A stretch of 64,000 nucleotides of DNA from JAMXLO01 sp963749575 (GTDB lineage: Bacteria; Pseudomonadota; Alphaproteobacteria; Acetobacterales; Acetobacteraceae), in NCBI GenBank assembly GCA_963749575.1, contig CAVVNM010000022.1, positions 620,001-684,000 of the forward strand, written 5' to 3'. Positions 54,657-63,189 of the stretch are shown here, in pieces; the stretch's first letter is position 1; each line of letters starts with the position of its first letter. The notes under the pieces are model-generated. The model made no database searches and was not told where the DNA came from. It saw only the letters and a program-made list of their open reading frames with translations. A program made the translations under genes and the position numbers.

Positions 54657-56180
54657 ATGACAACTGTAACGGTCCCGGGGACTGGCGGCTCAACGATCGG
54701 CGAGTCATTCGATAATGCGAGTAATCTCGCGCTGGCCCAGCAGATAGCCAACTCTCTGCGTGCAGCCAGCGACGCCGGTGACTTAAAGATCAGTGTCGCG
54801 GGGTCGCCGGCATCCGATCTCTCGCCGCCATCGAACCCAGGCGGGGTCAACGAACTGATTATCAATTCTGGCGGCGACTACACGATACCGGGAGGTTCGC
54901 CACCCGGAACACCGAATTGGGTCGTCATCCTTGACAGCACTGCTCCTGTAACAATCCACGGCTCGCCGAACATAAGCGTATGGGGCGGGTTGAATACCGA
55001 TACGATCACCGATCCCGCCGCAATCGTGCTCTCGGAGACCGCAGAAAACGCGGCTGTGACTGTGAGCGGCACCGGCGACGTACTGGCCGGAAACAATTTC
55101 AACGATACTCTGACTGCATCCGGCAATGCGGCTAGCGTTGCCGGCGGCACCGGCACTAACGTCTTTTTTGCGCTCGGCGCAAACGATACCGTTTCTGCGC
55201 AGGGTAAGAGCGACACGCTGTTCGGCGGTTCGGGAGGCTCGACCTTCCTGATTGCGCCCACTGCCACGAATGAGCGGATGGTCGGTGGTTCCGGTGCCCT
55301 CACGGTCAGCGATGCTGGTGTAAGCAGTACGATCTTTGGTGGCTCCGGGGCGCTGAATGTCACTACGGCGGGCAGCCTGGCGAGTGTCATAGGCAGTTCT
55401 GGCGCGATCAGTGCCCTGGATACGGGCACTTCTGATACGATCATTGGCGGCACTGGCGCAGTCAGCGCCACGCTGGCGGGCAGCGGCGCCTATGTCGCTG
55501 GTGGACTGGGCGCCCTGTCTGTCACGGACAACGGCACAAGCGATACGATTGCAGCAAGCGTGGGATTCACATCCGTCACCGCGGCGACCAGCTCATCACG
55601 GTTCGAAGGCGGGTCAGGGCTGTTCAGCTTCGTCGGTGGCACAGGTGGATCCACAATCGTTGGCTCTTCCGGCGACGGAACTGTCGTCGGTGGAACCGGC
55701 GCGACGACAGTGTTCGGTGATGGCCCCTCAGCGATTACGTACATCAACACCACCTCGGGCGGCCTCGAGTACGTCGGAGGACCTGGCAGCTCGACCATCG
55801 ACGCAAGCCTGTCGAAAGGTCCTAATGTCTTATACGGGGCCGATTACCCGAACGAGCGCTCCTTGTTGATAGGTGGCGCAGGACCAGATAACATCGTTGG
55901 CGGAGAGGGTGCAGACACGCTGGTTGGCAGCGGCGGACAGAACACGTTCTTCTTCTTCCCGATTGCCGGTGGTGCTACAGCCAATCACACGATCGCTGAC
56001 TTCAGCTTTATCGATACCGCACTGTTGCTTGGTTATGGCGCTGGGGCGGCAAGTGCTGCAATTGCCGGAGCGACTGTTGCTAACGGTTCGACGACGATCA
56101 CATTATCTGATAATACAAAGATCACTTTCACCGGTCTCACAAATCCAAATTCCTTAACCGGCCATCTCTTCTCTTCCTGA
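54657..56180 (+). CDS. Secreted glycine/serine-rich beta-roll (RTX-like) protein
   Basis: A 507-residue protein from ATG 54657. The first 115 residues are a distinct head (ASNLALAQQIANSLRAASDA). Then about 20 short repeats with cores such as FGGSGGSTFL, IGGTGAVSAT and VGGTGATTVFGDG form a long beta-helix/roll. Near the C-terminus are more canonical turns (LIGGAGPDNIVGGEGADTLV) and the ending ADFSFIDTALLLGYGAG, like type I-secreted RTX proteins. No N-terminal signal peptide is seen, which fits type I export. No enzymatic domain; a surface or adhesin-like role is possible. No transporter genes are nearby. Confidence 0.82.
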   Translation: MTTVTVPGTGGSTIGESFDNASNLALAQQIANSLRAASDAGDLKISVAGSPASDLSPPSNPGGVNELIINSGGDYTIPGGSPPGTPNWVVILDSTAPVTIHGSPNISVWGGLNTDTITDPAAIVLSETAENAAVTVSGTGDVLAGNNFNDTLTASGNAASVAGGTGTNVFFALGANDTVSAQGKSDTLFGGSGGSTFLIAPTATNERMVGGSGALTVSDAGVSSTIFGGSGALNVTTAGSLASVIGSSGAISALDTGTSDTIIGGTGAVSATLAGSGAYVAGGLGALSVTDNGTSDTIAASVGFTSVTAATSSSRFEGGSGLFSFVGGTGGSTIVGSSGDGTVVGGTGATTVFGDGPSAITYINTTSGGLEYVGGPGSSTIDASLSKGPNVLYGADYPNERSLLIGGAGPDNIVGGEGADTLVGSGGQNTFFFFPIAGGATANHTIADFSFIDTALLLGYGAGAASAAIAGATVANGSTTITLSDNTKITFTGLTNPNSLTGHLFSS

Positions 56181-56254
56181 CCCAAGAACAGTGGCATTAG
56201 CGCGCTTGCGTTGGGCGAGGTGCTGAAGCGAGTGTTCTAGCTCTTGCGGGGGGG

Positions 56255-56377
56255 ATGCATGAATTGGCACCAGGACTGACCGCGCGGAGCGCGCTCGGGA
56301 AGTTCGCCGCCGTCCAGATGATCGATGTCCATCTGCCGACGACCGACGGGCGGGAGCTGTTGCTGACCCGCTACAGA
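56255..56377 (+). pseudogene. IS1634 transposase C-terminal fragment
   Basis: MHELAPGLTARSALGKFAAV and QMIDVHLPTTDGRELLLTRY closely match residues near the C-terminus of the intact IS1634-type transposase at the left end of this window. About 40 codons remain. Confidence 0.82.
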
Positions 56378-57051
56378 TCGGCAACGGGCGCGGCATCGAA
56401 AACGCCCCCAATCTGGCGCTCGAGGGCGCGACTTCCTACTGGGCATCCGTCGTGGCCAACCCGCCGGGGCACATGTCCGTCTTTGGTGCTTCAAAGCGTG
56501 GGGTTAGCTTGGTTGCTCCCGGCGAGCCGGCCCGCCCGATCAGCCTGCGACGCGTCTAACCAGGCGCCGTGGGGTACAGGGTTAGCAATGCTGACTTAGG
56601 TGTGGCGTCGTCTGGCCCTGGGCCGACAGCCAGCGCGTGGGACATTATCCTGGCGATCTGGCGATCTGGCGATCGGGCCCGTCGGGCTGAGTTTGTGGCC
56701 GGCGGCGGACAGGCTGGCAGGACCTTGGTGCTGCGAGCGATGCGTGTTCGTTCCGTTCAAGCAGCAGGGCACCGTTGAGTTGGATGACGGCCGCTTCGAG
56801 CGACGGCCGGCTTGGTCAGGCGGCCTTGGCGATGGTGGGAGCTGACCGGTGTCGGTTGGCGGCCGGGCTATGGCGCGGGTCGACCATGTTGCGGTTGCCG
56901 TGGACCGCAGCTCGGCAGCTGTCCGGCTTTTCGGCGGGGGACCGGGGATGCGGCGGCTGCTATGGTGTCTGCTGGGTACCTGTAGGCCGATCCTGGCGAC
57001 TCTGAGGGTGTCGGGGCGGGGGCGGGTGGAGCCTGCGGCACAGCCGTCAGC
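56378..57051. other. Unassigned region before the sulfotransferase gene
   Basis: About 670 bases. An open stretch (56,378-56,560) reads LALEGATSYWASVVANPPGH and FGASKRGVSLVAPGEPARPI, protein-like but not recognised. Three tandem tggcgatc units lie at 56,651-56,675. The rest is GC-rich with no supportable gene. Confidence 0.35.
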
Positions 57052-57090
57052 GTGCTGATCGGGCGCAAAGTGATCTTGTCCCACGTTGAG

Positions 57091-58143
57091 ATGCCAATAT
57101 CAAACCCCGTAACGGACGGAAACTCGCAGACATATAAGCGTTACTCGCATCAGCTACAATTGCTGCCAGAGGTGCCGAATACCGTTACGTCGATGAAAGC
57201 AATGCGGACCTGCAGCTGGAACTCCATTCCGGGCATGTCACACGTCCGTTCTTTGGCAGCTGAGCGACACTTACCGCTCTTGTTTGATAAGTCGCGCTCT
57301 GTCGTCTTTATGCACATCCCAAAAACATCCGGCGTTGCCGTCAGTTCCGGCTTGAGGACGGCCTTGGCACCGGCCGTTGAGGTCGGTGGATTTGATTATT
57401 CACTATTCGGTTCCTTCCGGAACTTCGATACTCTCGATGACAGTGTTCGTTGCCTCATCCACGCTTCATCCGCATGCTTGCCAACAAACGCCGATTATGT
57501 CGTCGGGCACATTGCCTTTTCCAATCTGCATGAGGCCTACCCCCGCGCGCAATATGTCACCATCTTGCGCGAACCTGTGTCGCGCCTACTGTCGCATTGG
57601 TTGTACTGGCGACAGCACACCGACGAGGACTTGTCGCCCTGGGGTGACTGGGCGGAGCGCGTGCGACAGTCGCGCATGCCGCTCGTGGACTTCCTGTCTG
57701 ATCCACAGCTGGCCTGTCAAACCGACAACCTGACGCTGCGGATGCTGCTGTGGCCACATCCCCTGCTTCCGGAGGCTGAATTCATTGATTCGATGCATGC
57801 TGAGCAACTGGTCAGCGCCGCAATGGCGCGCCTGCTGGAATTCGACTTTGTTGACATTGTCGAAAATTGCGCCTTAGTCTACAGGATGCAGCGCTGGCTT
57901 GGCTGTCCCTTCATCTATGACCAACATAACGAAACCAACGCGATGCCGAAGCAGCATCGCGCACTTTTGCATCGGGAACTCACGCCAGATGCGCTCGATC
58001 TGCTCGATGCGCGGTCAAGTCTTGATCTTCGTCTTTGGGCTCAGATCGCGGCTTACCGCTTGCCGGGTCGTGACGTGCTCAAATTGCGCGAGCGGACCGT
58101 TCTCGCCAACGTAGCACGCTACAGTGTCCTGATGGCTTGCTGA
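57091..58143 (+). CDS. Sulfotransferase family protein
   Basis: A 350-residue enzyme expected to transfer sulfate from PAPS to a sugar or other acceptor. The 5'-phosphosulfate-binding loop is VVFMHIPKTSGVAVSSGLR (about 80-98), and the 3'-phosphate region is YVTILREPVSRLLSHWLYWR (about 155-175), both typical of family-2-like bacterial sulfotransferases. Starts at GTG 57052, ATG 57091 and ATG 57235 are in frame; similarity begins only after the last, so the N-terminus is uncertain. It lies at the edge of a polysaccharide-modification cluster and is flanked on both sides by IS fragments. Confidence 0.83.
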   Translation: MPISNPVTDGNSQTYKRYSHQLQLLPEVPNTVTSMKAMRTCSWNSIPGMSHVRSLAAERHLPLLFDKSRSVVFMHIPKTSGVAVSSGLRTALAPAVEVGGFDYSLFGSFRNFDTLDDSVRCLIHASSACLPTNADYVVGHIAFSNLHEAYPRAQYVTILREPVSRLLSHWLYWRQHTDEDLSPWGDWAERVRQSRMPLVDFLSDPQLACQTDNLTLRMLLWPHPLLPEAEFIDSMHAEQLVSAAMARLLEFDFVDIVENCALVYRMQRWLGCPFIYDQHNETNAMPKQHRALLHRELTPDALDLLDARSSLDLRLWAQIAAYRLPGRDVLKLRERTVLANVARYSVLMAC

Positions 58144-58634
58144 CACTGGCTGCCCATGATGTTTTCGGGTGGTCCGGTCATCATGGCCTCGACGACACTA
58201 TCGAGCGGCGTTGGGGGTCAAGATCAAAGCACGCTGGTTTTATTGAGATCCAGTTCGCACTTCGTATGGACATTTCGTCAAGGCAATCCACCTACGATGG
58301 CTCTCGCCTATGCTGCTGCCCGAGGTCCCCAGGCCGGGCGAGTTTGAGCGCGGCCAATTCATGACCGTCCTGGCGCCGTCTGAACAGCATACCCACAACA
58401 ACAACAGCGCCACAAGAAGCTCATCGATTGGGGCCGACAGGTCATGCTGCGGACAGCACGCTGGCTTCCCGAGCGCCGGACCATATCGGTGACCGATAAG
58501 GCTTCGCCGCCATCGAACTGCTCAACGCCGTGCGGTATCGCCTCTGCGTGATCATCCGCCTGCGTTTCGATGCCAGACTGTTCGATGCGCCAAAGTGCGG
58601 CAACAGGAACGCCGCCTGTTGCCGCTTGAGTGGC
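58141..58634 (+). pseudogene. DDE transposase fragment (IS701/IS4-like)
   Basis: GLDDTIERRWGSRSKHAGF (first Asp region), then in another frame LMLLPEVPRPGEFERGQFMTV-like text, HKKLIDWGRQVMLRTARWLP and, after a further shift, FAAIELLNAVRYRLCVI with RFDARLFDAP. At least two frame changes. It belongs to the group in which FAAIELLNAVR follows the second Asp. Both ends are missing. Confidence 0.7.
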
Positions 58635-58796
58635 CAAAGTGCCCTCAGTGCCCACCCCTATCTGAACACGTCTTCTTCAACGTCGATGCAAACATCGGGG
58701 TAAGGTGGCTCTTCTTTATCACGCTTCTACTCGGATGGCTCGATAGTCGCCCGTGTGGCCACGCCAACCGTTGGCGGTGTCTGCACGTGATCGATG

Positions 58797-59708
58797 TTAG
58801 CAGCAAAGCTCGCGGATTGGTTGGCTGCCAGCTACCGACCGTGGCAGCAGGGCGATGTTGCGGAACGCGCCGGTTTCGGGCGCGAGATCGGTTGCTACCG
58901 CGTCGGCGAGCGCCGCGATCGTCGTCGGCCAGAGCCTGCACGCGGCCTCGTCCAGCACGAAGACCCTGTGGTCAAGCGCCGCCAGCAGCTCTAGCATCGC
59001 CTGCACGGTACGACCCGAGGAGACGATTCCGTGCGGCCAGAACTCCAGCACCAGCGCCATATTGGCCCGACGCTGATCGAGCATGGCGCGCATGCCGGCG
59101 AGGATGGCGGGCTCGCTGCCTTGCGTATCGGCCTTCAGCAGGAATGGCGGCGGCGCAGGAAAAAGAACATCGAGTGTCGTCACGGGAACCGCCAGGCCGG
59201 GGCCACGGTCCGGCAGGCTTGCATCGAGGCGATGGTCGCCCATGTTGTCGGCGTCGCGCATGAGCCGGCCGTACCCGGACCGATCGGCGATGGCCGCCTG
59301 GTGCAGGCGGACATTCGCCAGTCGGTTGGCGGCAACGTTGGTTTCTAGAAGGCCAAAATTTGCCGGATCAGGCTCAAATGCATGGACGGTTCCGCGCGCG
59401 CCGAAGGTAAGCGCCGCCACCAGTGTGTACCAGCCGATATTGGCGCCAGCATCAAGGAACAGGTCAAAACGAGGCAGAAGACGGCGGATGAGCTCGGTTT
59501 CGAGCGGCTCCCACGTCCCGGTCGCGGCAATCTCGGCAGAGATGTATCGGTCGGTTCCCAGGTGGGTGTGGATGCGGAAGGGCTCGAGCCCAGGCAAGCT
59601 TATGCTCCGCGGTCCGCTTTGCCCGGATCGCCGGTGTGGTGCGGCTTCGCAGGAGCTATGCACAGTGATACAGGCCCGCTCCGGGTCGGTATCGTCAGCG
59701 TGACCCAT
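58797..59708 (-). CDS. FkbM-family SAM-dependent methyltransferase
   Basis: A 303-residue enzyme; FkbM-type enzymes O-methylate sugars or polyketides. The SAM-binding motif is FLDAGANIGWYTLVAALTFG (motif I), with VHAFEPDPANFGLLETNVAA (motif II) and PFLLKADTQGSEPAILAGMR, where the canonical KxDxEGxE reads KADTQGSE. ATG 59708 or GTG 59663 are both possible; the methyltransferase domain starts after either. It is divergent from the next methyltransferase, the two starts lying within 80 bases or less. Confidence 0.88.
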   Translation of the reverse strand: MGHADDTDPERACITVHSSCEAAPHRRSGQSGPRSISLPGLEPFRIHTHLGTDRYISAEIAATGTWEPLETELIRRLLPRFDLFLDAGANIGWYTLVAALTFGARGTVHAFEPDPANFGLLETNVAANRLANVRLHQAAIADRSGYGRLMRDADNMGDHRLDASLPDRGPGLAVPVTTLDVLFPAPPPFLLKADTQGSEPAILAGMRAMLDQRRANMALVLEFWPHGIVSSGRTVQAMLELLAALDHRVFVLDEAACRLWPTTIAALADAVATDLAPETGAFRNIALLPRSVAGSQPIRELCC

Positions 59709-59741
59709 CCGTCCGCCCTCTTCATCGCTGGAGCCTTGCAC

Positions 59742-60881
59742 ATGTCGATTATGGACACCGTCTCCGCCGCACTGGATGCAAAGTTCGATCGACCCGATGG
59801 GCTGTACGGCAGGTTCGAGGATATACCCACAATCTCGCAGGAAGGCCATGCGCGCCGAATGGCGCTGCTTGCCGATCTCGACATCGGTAATGTCGCCGGC
59901 AAGGTCTGCGCAGATTTCGGTATGGGTGGTTGGGGCTTTGCGGGGATTTATCCGCGCCTGCACGACTGCGGCCGGGCCATCGGCATGGACGTCTCGACGG
60001 TCGCGATCGAGCAATCCAAGGCGCTCGCGCGCGATGCGCGCCTGCCGTATGCGGACCGGTTCGAATGCCACCAGTCGGACGGATCGTCGCTGCCGTTGCC
60101 TGACGCGTCCGTGGATCTGCTGTTCTGCGGCGAAAGCATTGAGCATGTGCGGTTTCCACCGCGCTTCCTCAGCGAGGTACACCGGGTCCTGAAGCCGAGC
60201 GGACAACTGGTCCTGACTACGCCGAACCGCGATGCGGTCGTCTATCGCCTGCTCGCGGAAGAGTATTGCACCAGTCCCGAACATTTCTGGCTGTTCGGCT
60301 ACGGCGAGTTGCGCAAGTGTCTCGAGGAGTTCTTCCTCATCGAGGAAGTCTACGGCTTCAATGGATCGTTCGGCCCCGAGATGGATCGAGGGATCAGCGA
60401 CCGGTCCTTCGCGTCGGTCTGGAGCGGCTCGTTCCGCGATGCACCGGAACTCGCCACGGGTACTGTGTTACGGGCCCGCCGGCGCGACGACGTTCGGCGA
60501 CGTTATGTCGTGACCGATGTGCCGGAGGCCAATATCCAGGTGCTCGGCGAGCACCTGATGCTCGACCTGGAGTTCGGTCTGCGCGGTAGAATGATGGATC
60601 GCCACGATGCGCTGGTGCGGGTGGTGCGCCCAGCCAGCGACGGGATCGTGCTGCGGTTCTGGTGCCACCGCTGGAGCGGGATCGCGACCATCGAACGTGG
60701 CGGCATGCACCACCGACTTGACCTCTACGCGATGCATCCCGGCTGGCGTCATTGGGTTTGCGATGAGTCGAACGACATGGCGGAACTGATCGATGCGTTC
60801 CCGTCGGGGGAGGCGAACTCTAAAGCGCTGTCACGCCAGACCATATTCTTCGAGGCGTTCACCTGGCGCGTGGTGGCCTGA
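59742..60881 (+). CDS. Class I SAM-dependent methyltransferase with C-terminal extension
   Basis: A 379-residue protein. The Methyltransf_11-type core has KVCADFGMGGWGFAGIYPRL (motif I), AIGMDVSTVAIEQSKALAR and SSLPLPDASVDLLFCGESIE, then EVHRVLKPSGQLVLTTPNRD. Residues from about 240 form a separate beta-rich extension (FGLRGRMMDRHDALVRVVRP) that may bind a glycan substrate. ATG 59742 is preferred; an in-frame ATG at 59655-59660 would overlap the divergent gene. Probably methylates a glycan end or lipid-linked sugar in the same pathway. Confidence 0.82.
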   Translation: MSIMDTVSAALDAKFDRPDGLYGRFEDIPTISQEGHARRMALLADLDIGNVAGKVCADFGMGGWGFAGIYPRLHDCGRAIGMDVSTVAIEQSKALARDARLPYADRFECHQSDGSSLPLPDASVDLLFCGESIEHVRFPPRFLSEVHRVLKPSGQLVLTTPNRDAVVYRLLAEEYCTSPEHFWLFGYGELRKCLEEFFLIEEVYGFNGSFGPEMDRGISDRSFASVWSGSFRDAPELATGTVLRARRRDDVRRRYVVTDVPEANIQVLGEHLMLDLEFGLRGRMMDRHDALVRVVRPASDGIVLRFWCHRWSGIATIERGGMHHRLDLYAMHPGWRHWVCDESNDMAELIDAFPSGEANSKALSRQTIFFEAFTWRVVA

Positions 60882-61009
60882 CCGGCGCAGGTGCGTCATT
60901 GCCATAGTACCTCGTCGATCATCTACGGATTGAAAGCCGACCTAGCGCCGCATGGCTTCGCAACAAAGCCGGTTAGAGAAATTGGATGGATCGGCGTTCA
61001 GCGCTCACC

Positions 61010-61510
61010 TTCTTAGAAAACCCATTGCAGGGCGCGAGAAGTCCATGGCGTCCACGACTGTCTCGATCACGGCCAGCCCCCTGGCATACGTCGCGGACGC
61101 GCCGCAGATACCCGAAGGGGTCCGGCGCGTGGTGCAGGACGCCCGAGAAGATCACCATGTCGACCGTGGAGTTCCCTGATCTTGGACCCGGCTTGCGAGC
61201 AGACGACGCGCGGTGTCGAAGCTCCGCTTGTTGCCCGTTGCCAATCGGTTGCCAGCACGGGGCGGTACGACGCCGCTCGCATTCGAACAACATCGCGCCG
61301 TCCCGTGCGCCGAGGTCGACCACCGTCCTGTCGGCAAGGCTCGCCGAAAATGCGGCTTGCCGGTCTTGAACGGCGTGTCGTCGAGGCTTGCCGTGACGCC
61401 ACTGCCGCCGAGGTCGATGCGATGGATCCAACCGATTCCCTTGATCGCACGCTGCCTGTTGGCACCGGCAGTCTGGGTCACACGGGAATCCCTTCCATTG
61501 CATGATACGC
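61010..61510 (-). pseudogene. SAM-dependent methyltransferase, decayed
   Basis: Pieces in several frames: WIHRIDLGGSGVTASLDDTP, then RTVVDLGARDGAMLFECERR (SAM motif I) and VDMVIFSGVLHHAPDPFGYL. This order matches methyltransferases with a HRIDLGxGxxTPGxxD start (CmoB-like or DUF1698-like). No continuous frame remains. Confidence 0.75.
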
Positions 61511-61805
61511 GGATACAACGACACGATTGGCAAGGCGATCCGAGCCGGTCGCTCCGGATCATGACGAAGTCGCGAGTCGGGACGACCGAAGTGGTTGACC
61601 GAACCCGTATACAAATCGCGGGTCTTGTCGATGGCATCGGTCGGTCGAAGCCATTAGATAAATCGCCGATGAATAACGACCTCTATAGGGAATTCATCCG
61701 CCCTGACGCCTCTGCTGCAGCAATGCTCGGCTCGAGGCGCCGCCGGGCGACTCAGGCCATTGGCCAGCACACGATTTTGCCTGATCATAGCATGAGGTCC
61801 TGGTG

Positions 61806-63167
61806 ATGGAGACAGAGACTTCGTCTCTCCTCAGTCCTGGCCGCTCGTACGGTCGCTACGAGCGCTTCGTCTGCACCACTCTATTCCATTGGTTCACGCC
61901 GACTGAGGGAAACGTCAGTGGGCCGTGGCAGCCGATCGAGGGACGCGCCGGATGGACCGGCAGCATCGACTTCTGGGAGGAGCAGCTCAAGCAGATCGTT
62001 GCCGCCAACATCGATGCGGTCTACGTCCATCTGATCGACAATTTCGAGGCTCAGCGGATTACCTTTTTTCAAGCCTATGCTCGTCTGCGAGCGCGAGGTT
62101 GGGATCTGCCGTCGATCGCGCCTTTCATCGATCCCTTCTACCTTTGGCGCCACGCCCCGATCGACGTCGCGACGCTCGAGGGCAAGGACACATATTGCAG
62201 CCATTTGATCCGATTTTATGACCAGTTCTTTGCCGCCAACCAGGAACTCGGATCCGAACAGATGCTACTGAGGATTGACGGCAAGCTGGCGCTGAGCAGC
62301 TGGTGGATTGTTGGACTGCTGAAGAACAGCGAGGCGCTCCTGCGATCCGATGTCGAGCAGCGCCTCGGGTCCTACTTCGTCGGCCGTAATCGCTACATGG
62401 GGTCGGGTGTCTACATGATCGGCACATCGCTGATTGACCCCGACTACGGGTTCGTCAATGAGCGGATGGTCATGTTCGCCGGCTTCTCCTACTGCATCCA
62501 TTCCGTCTGCAACGCTGTCGATGTCTATCATGTGCAGGGCGGCTACTGGGATCAGAACATCCGCCAGCCGGGATACCTCCTGCCGCGGGATGGCGGCGAC
62601 AACTATCGCCGCGCCTGGGACACAGTGGTCGCAAATGCAGCGGCCGTGCATCGCGTCTACATCGAGAGCTGGAACGAATATGATGAGGGATCGGGCATCT
62701 ACGCGTCGGACCCGACGGCACCGGTCGTCAACGAGGTGATGCATCGCAACATCGATGTCTTCTCGCGCACCGGCGATCCTTACGAATACATCCGCACCAG
62801 CGCTAATGGCGCCGCAGGATTCAATGGCCGTATCCAATGGGACGCGCGCGTCCTTGCCTGCCAGTTGGCCTCCTCTGCCAGCAGCAGCGACATCGACTGT
62901 GTCATTATCCTGCGTAACGAGGGCAACCGGGCCTGGACCACGCTCGATGCGGTTGTGGTGACCGTCACGCTCGATGGCGGCCTGTCCCGCTTCCCCGTGC
63001 CGATGCCGGAAGACTCGGTGGCGCGCGCCATGGGAATTTCACGCGGTCGGCCGGTTGCGGTCCCGCTGCGGCTACCCGCGTCGGCCCGTGGAGCCACGCT
63101 GCCGCTCCATCTCGAGCGGTCTAGCGCTGCGTTCGCTGCGGGGCTGCAGCTGAAGGTGCCGGTATGA
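61806..63167 (+). CDS. GH99/WbsX-like glycan-associated protein
   Basis: A 453-residue protein resembling the WbsX/glycoside hydrolase 99-like group found in O-antigen and exopolysaccharide loci. It starts with a barrel-type N-terminus (TTLFHWFTPTEGNVSGPWQP, DAVYVHLIDNFEAQRITFFQ). It has VYIESWNEYDEGSGIYASDP, a conserved acidic signature in these proteins that could carry catalytic Glu/Asp, and a C-terminal beta domain (DIDCVIILRNEGNRAWTTLD). ATG 61806 is chosen over GTG 61803. It may trim or modify a surface glycan; the assignment to a hydrolase is inference. Confidence 0.75.
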   Translation: METETSSLLSPGRSYGRYERFVCTTLFHWFTPTEGNVSGPWQPIEGRAGWTGSIDFWEEQLKQIVAANIDAVYVHLIDNFEAQRITFFQAYARLRARGWDLPSIAPFIDPFYLWRHAPIDVATLEGKDTYCSHLIRFYDQFFAANQELGSEQMLLRIDGKLALSSWWIVGLLKNSEALLRSDVEQRLGSYFVGRNRYMGSGVYMIGTSLIDPDYGFVNERMVMFAGFSYCIHSVCNAVDVYHVQGGYWDQNIRQPGYLLPRDGGDNYRRAWDTVVANAAAVHRVYIESWNEYDEGSGIYASDPTAPVVNEVMHRNIDVFSRTGDPYEYIRTSANGAAGFNGRIQWDARVLACQLASSASSSDIDCVIILRNEGNRAWTTLDAVVVTVTLDGGLSRFPVPMPEDSVARAMGISRGRPVAVPLRLPASARGATLPLHLERSSAAFAAGLQLKVPV

Positions 63168-63189
63168 TGCTGGCGGTCGGAGCCGCACT

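Noticed and set aside
56651..56675. Three tggcgatc units as a CRISPR-like or VNTR array
   Set aside because: Three 8-9-base units without spacers are a trivial slippage repeat.
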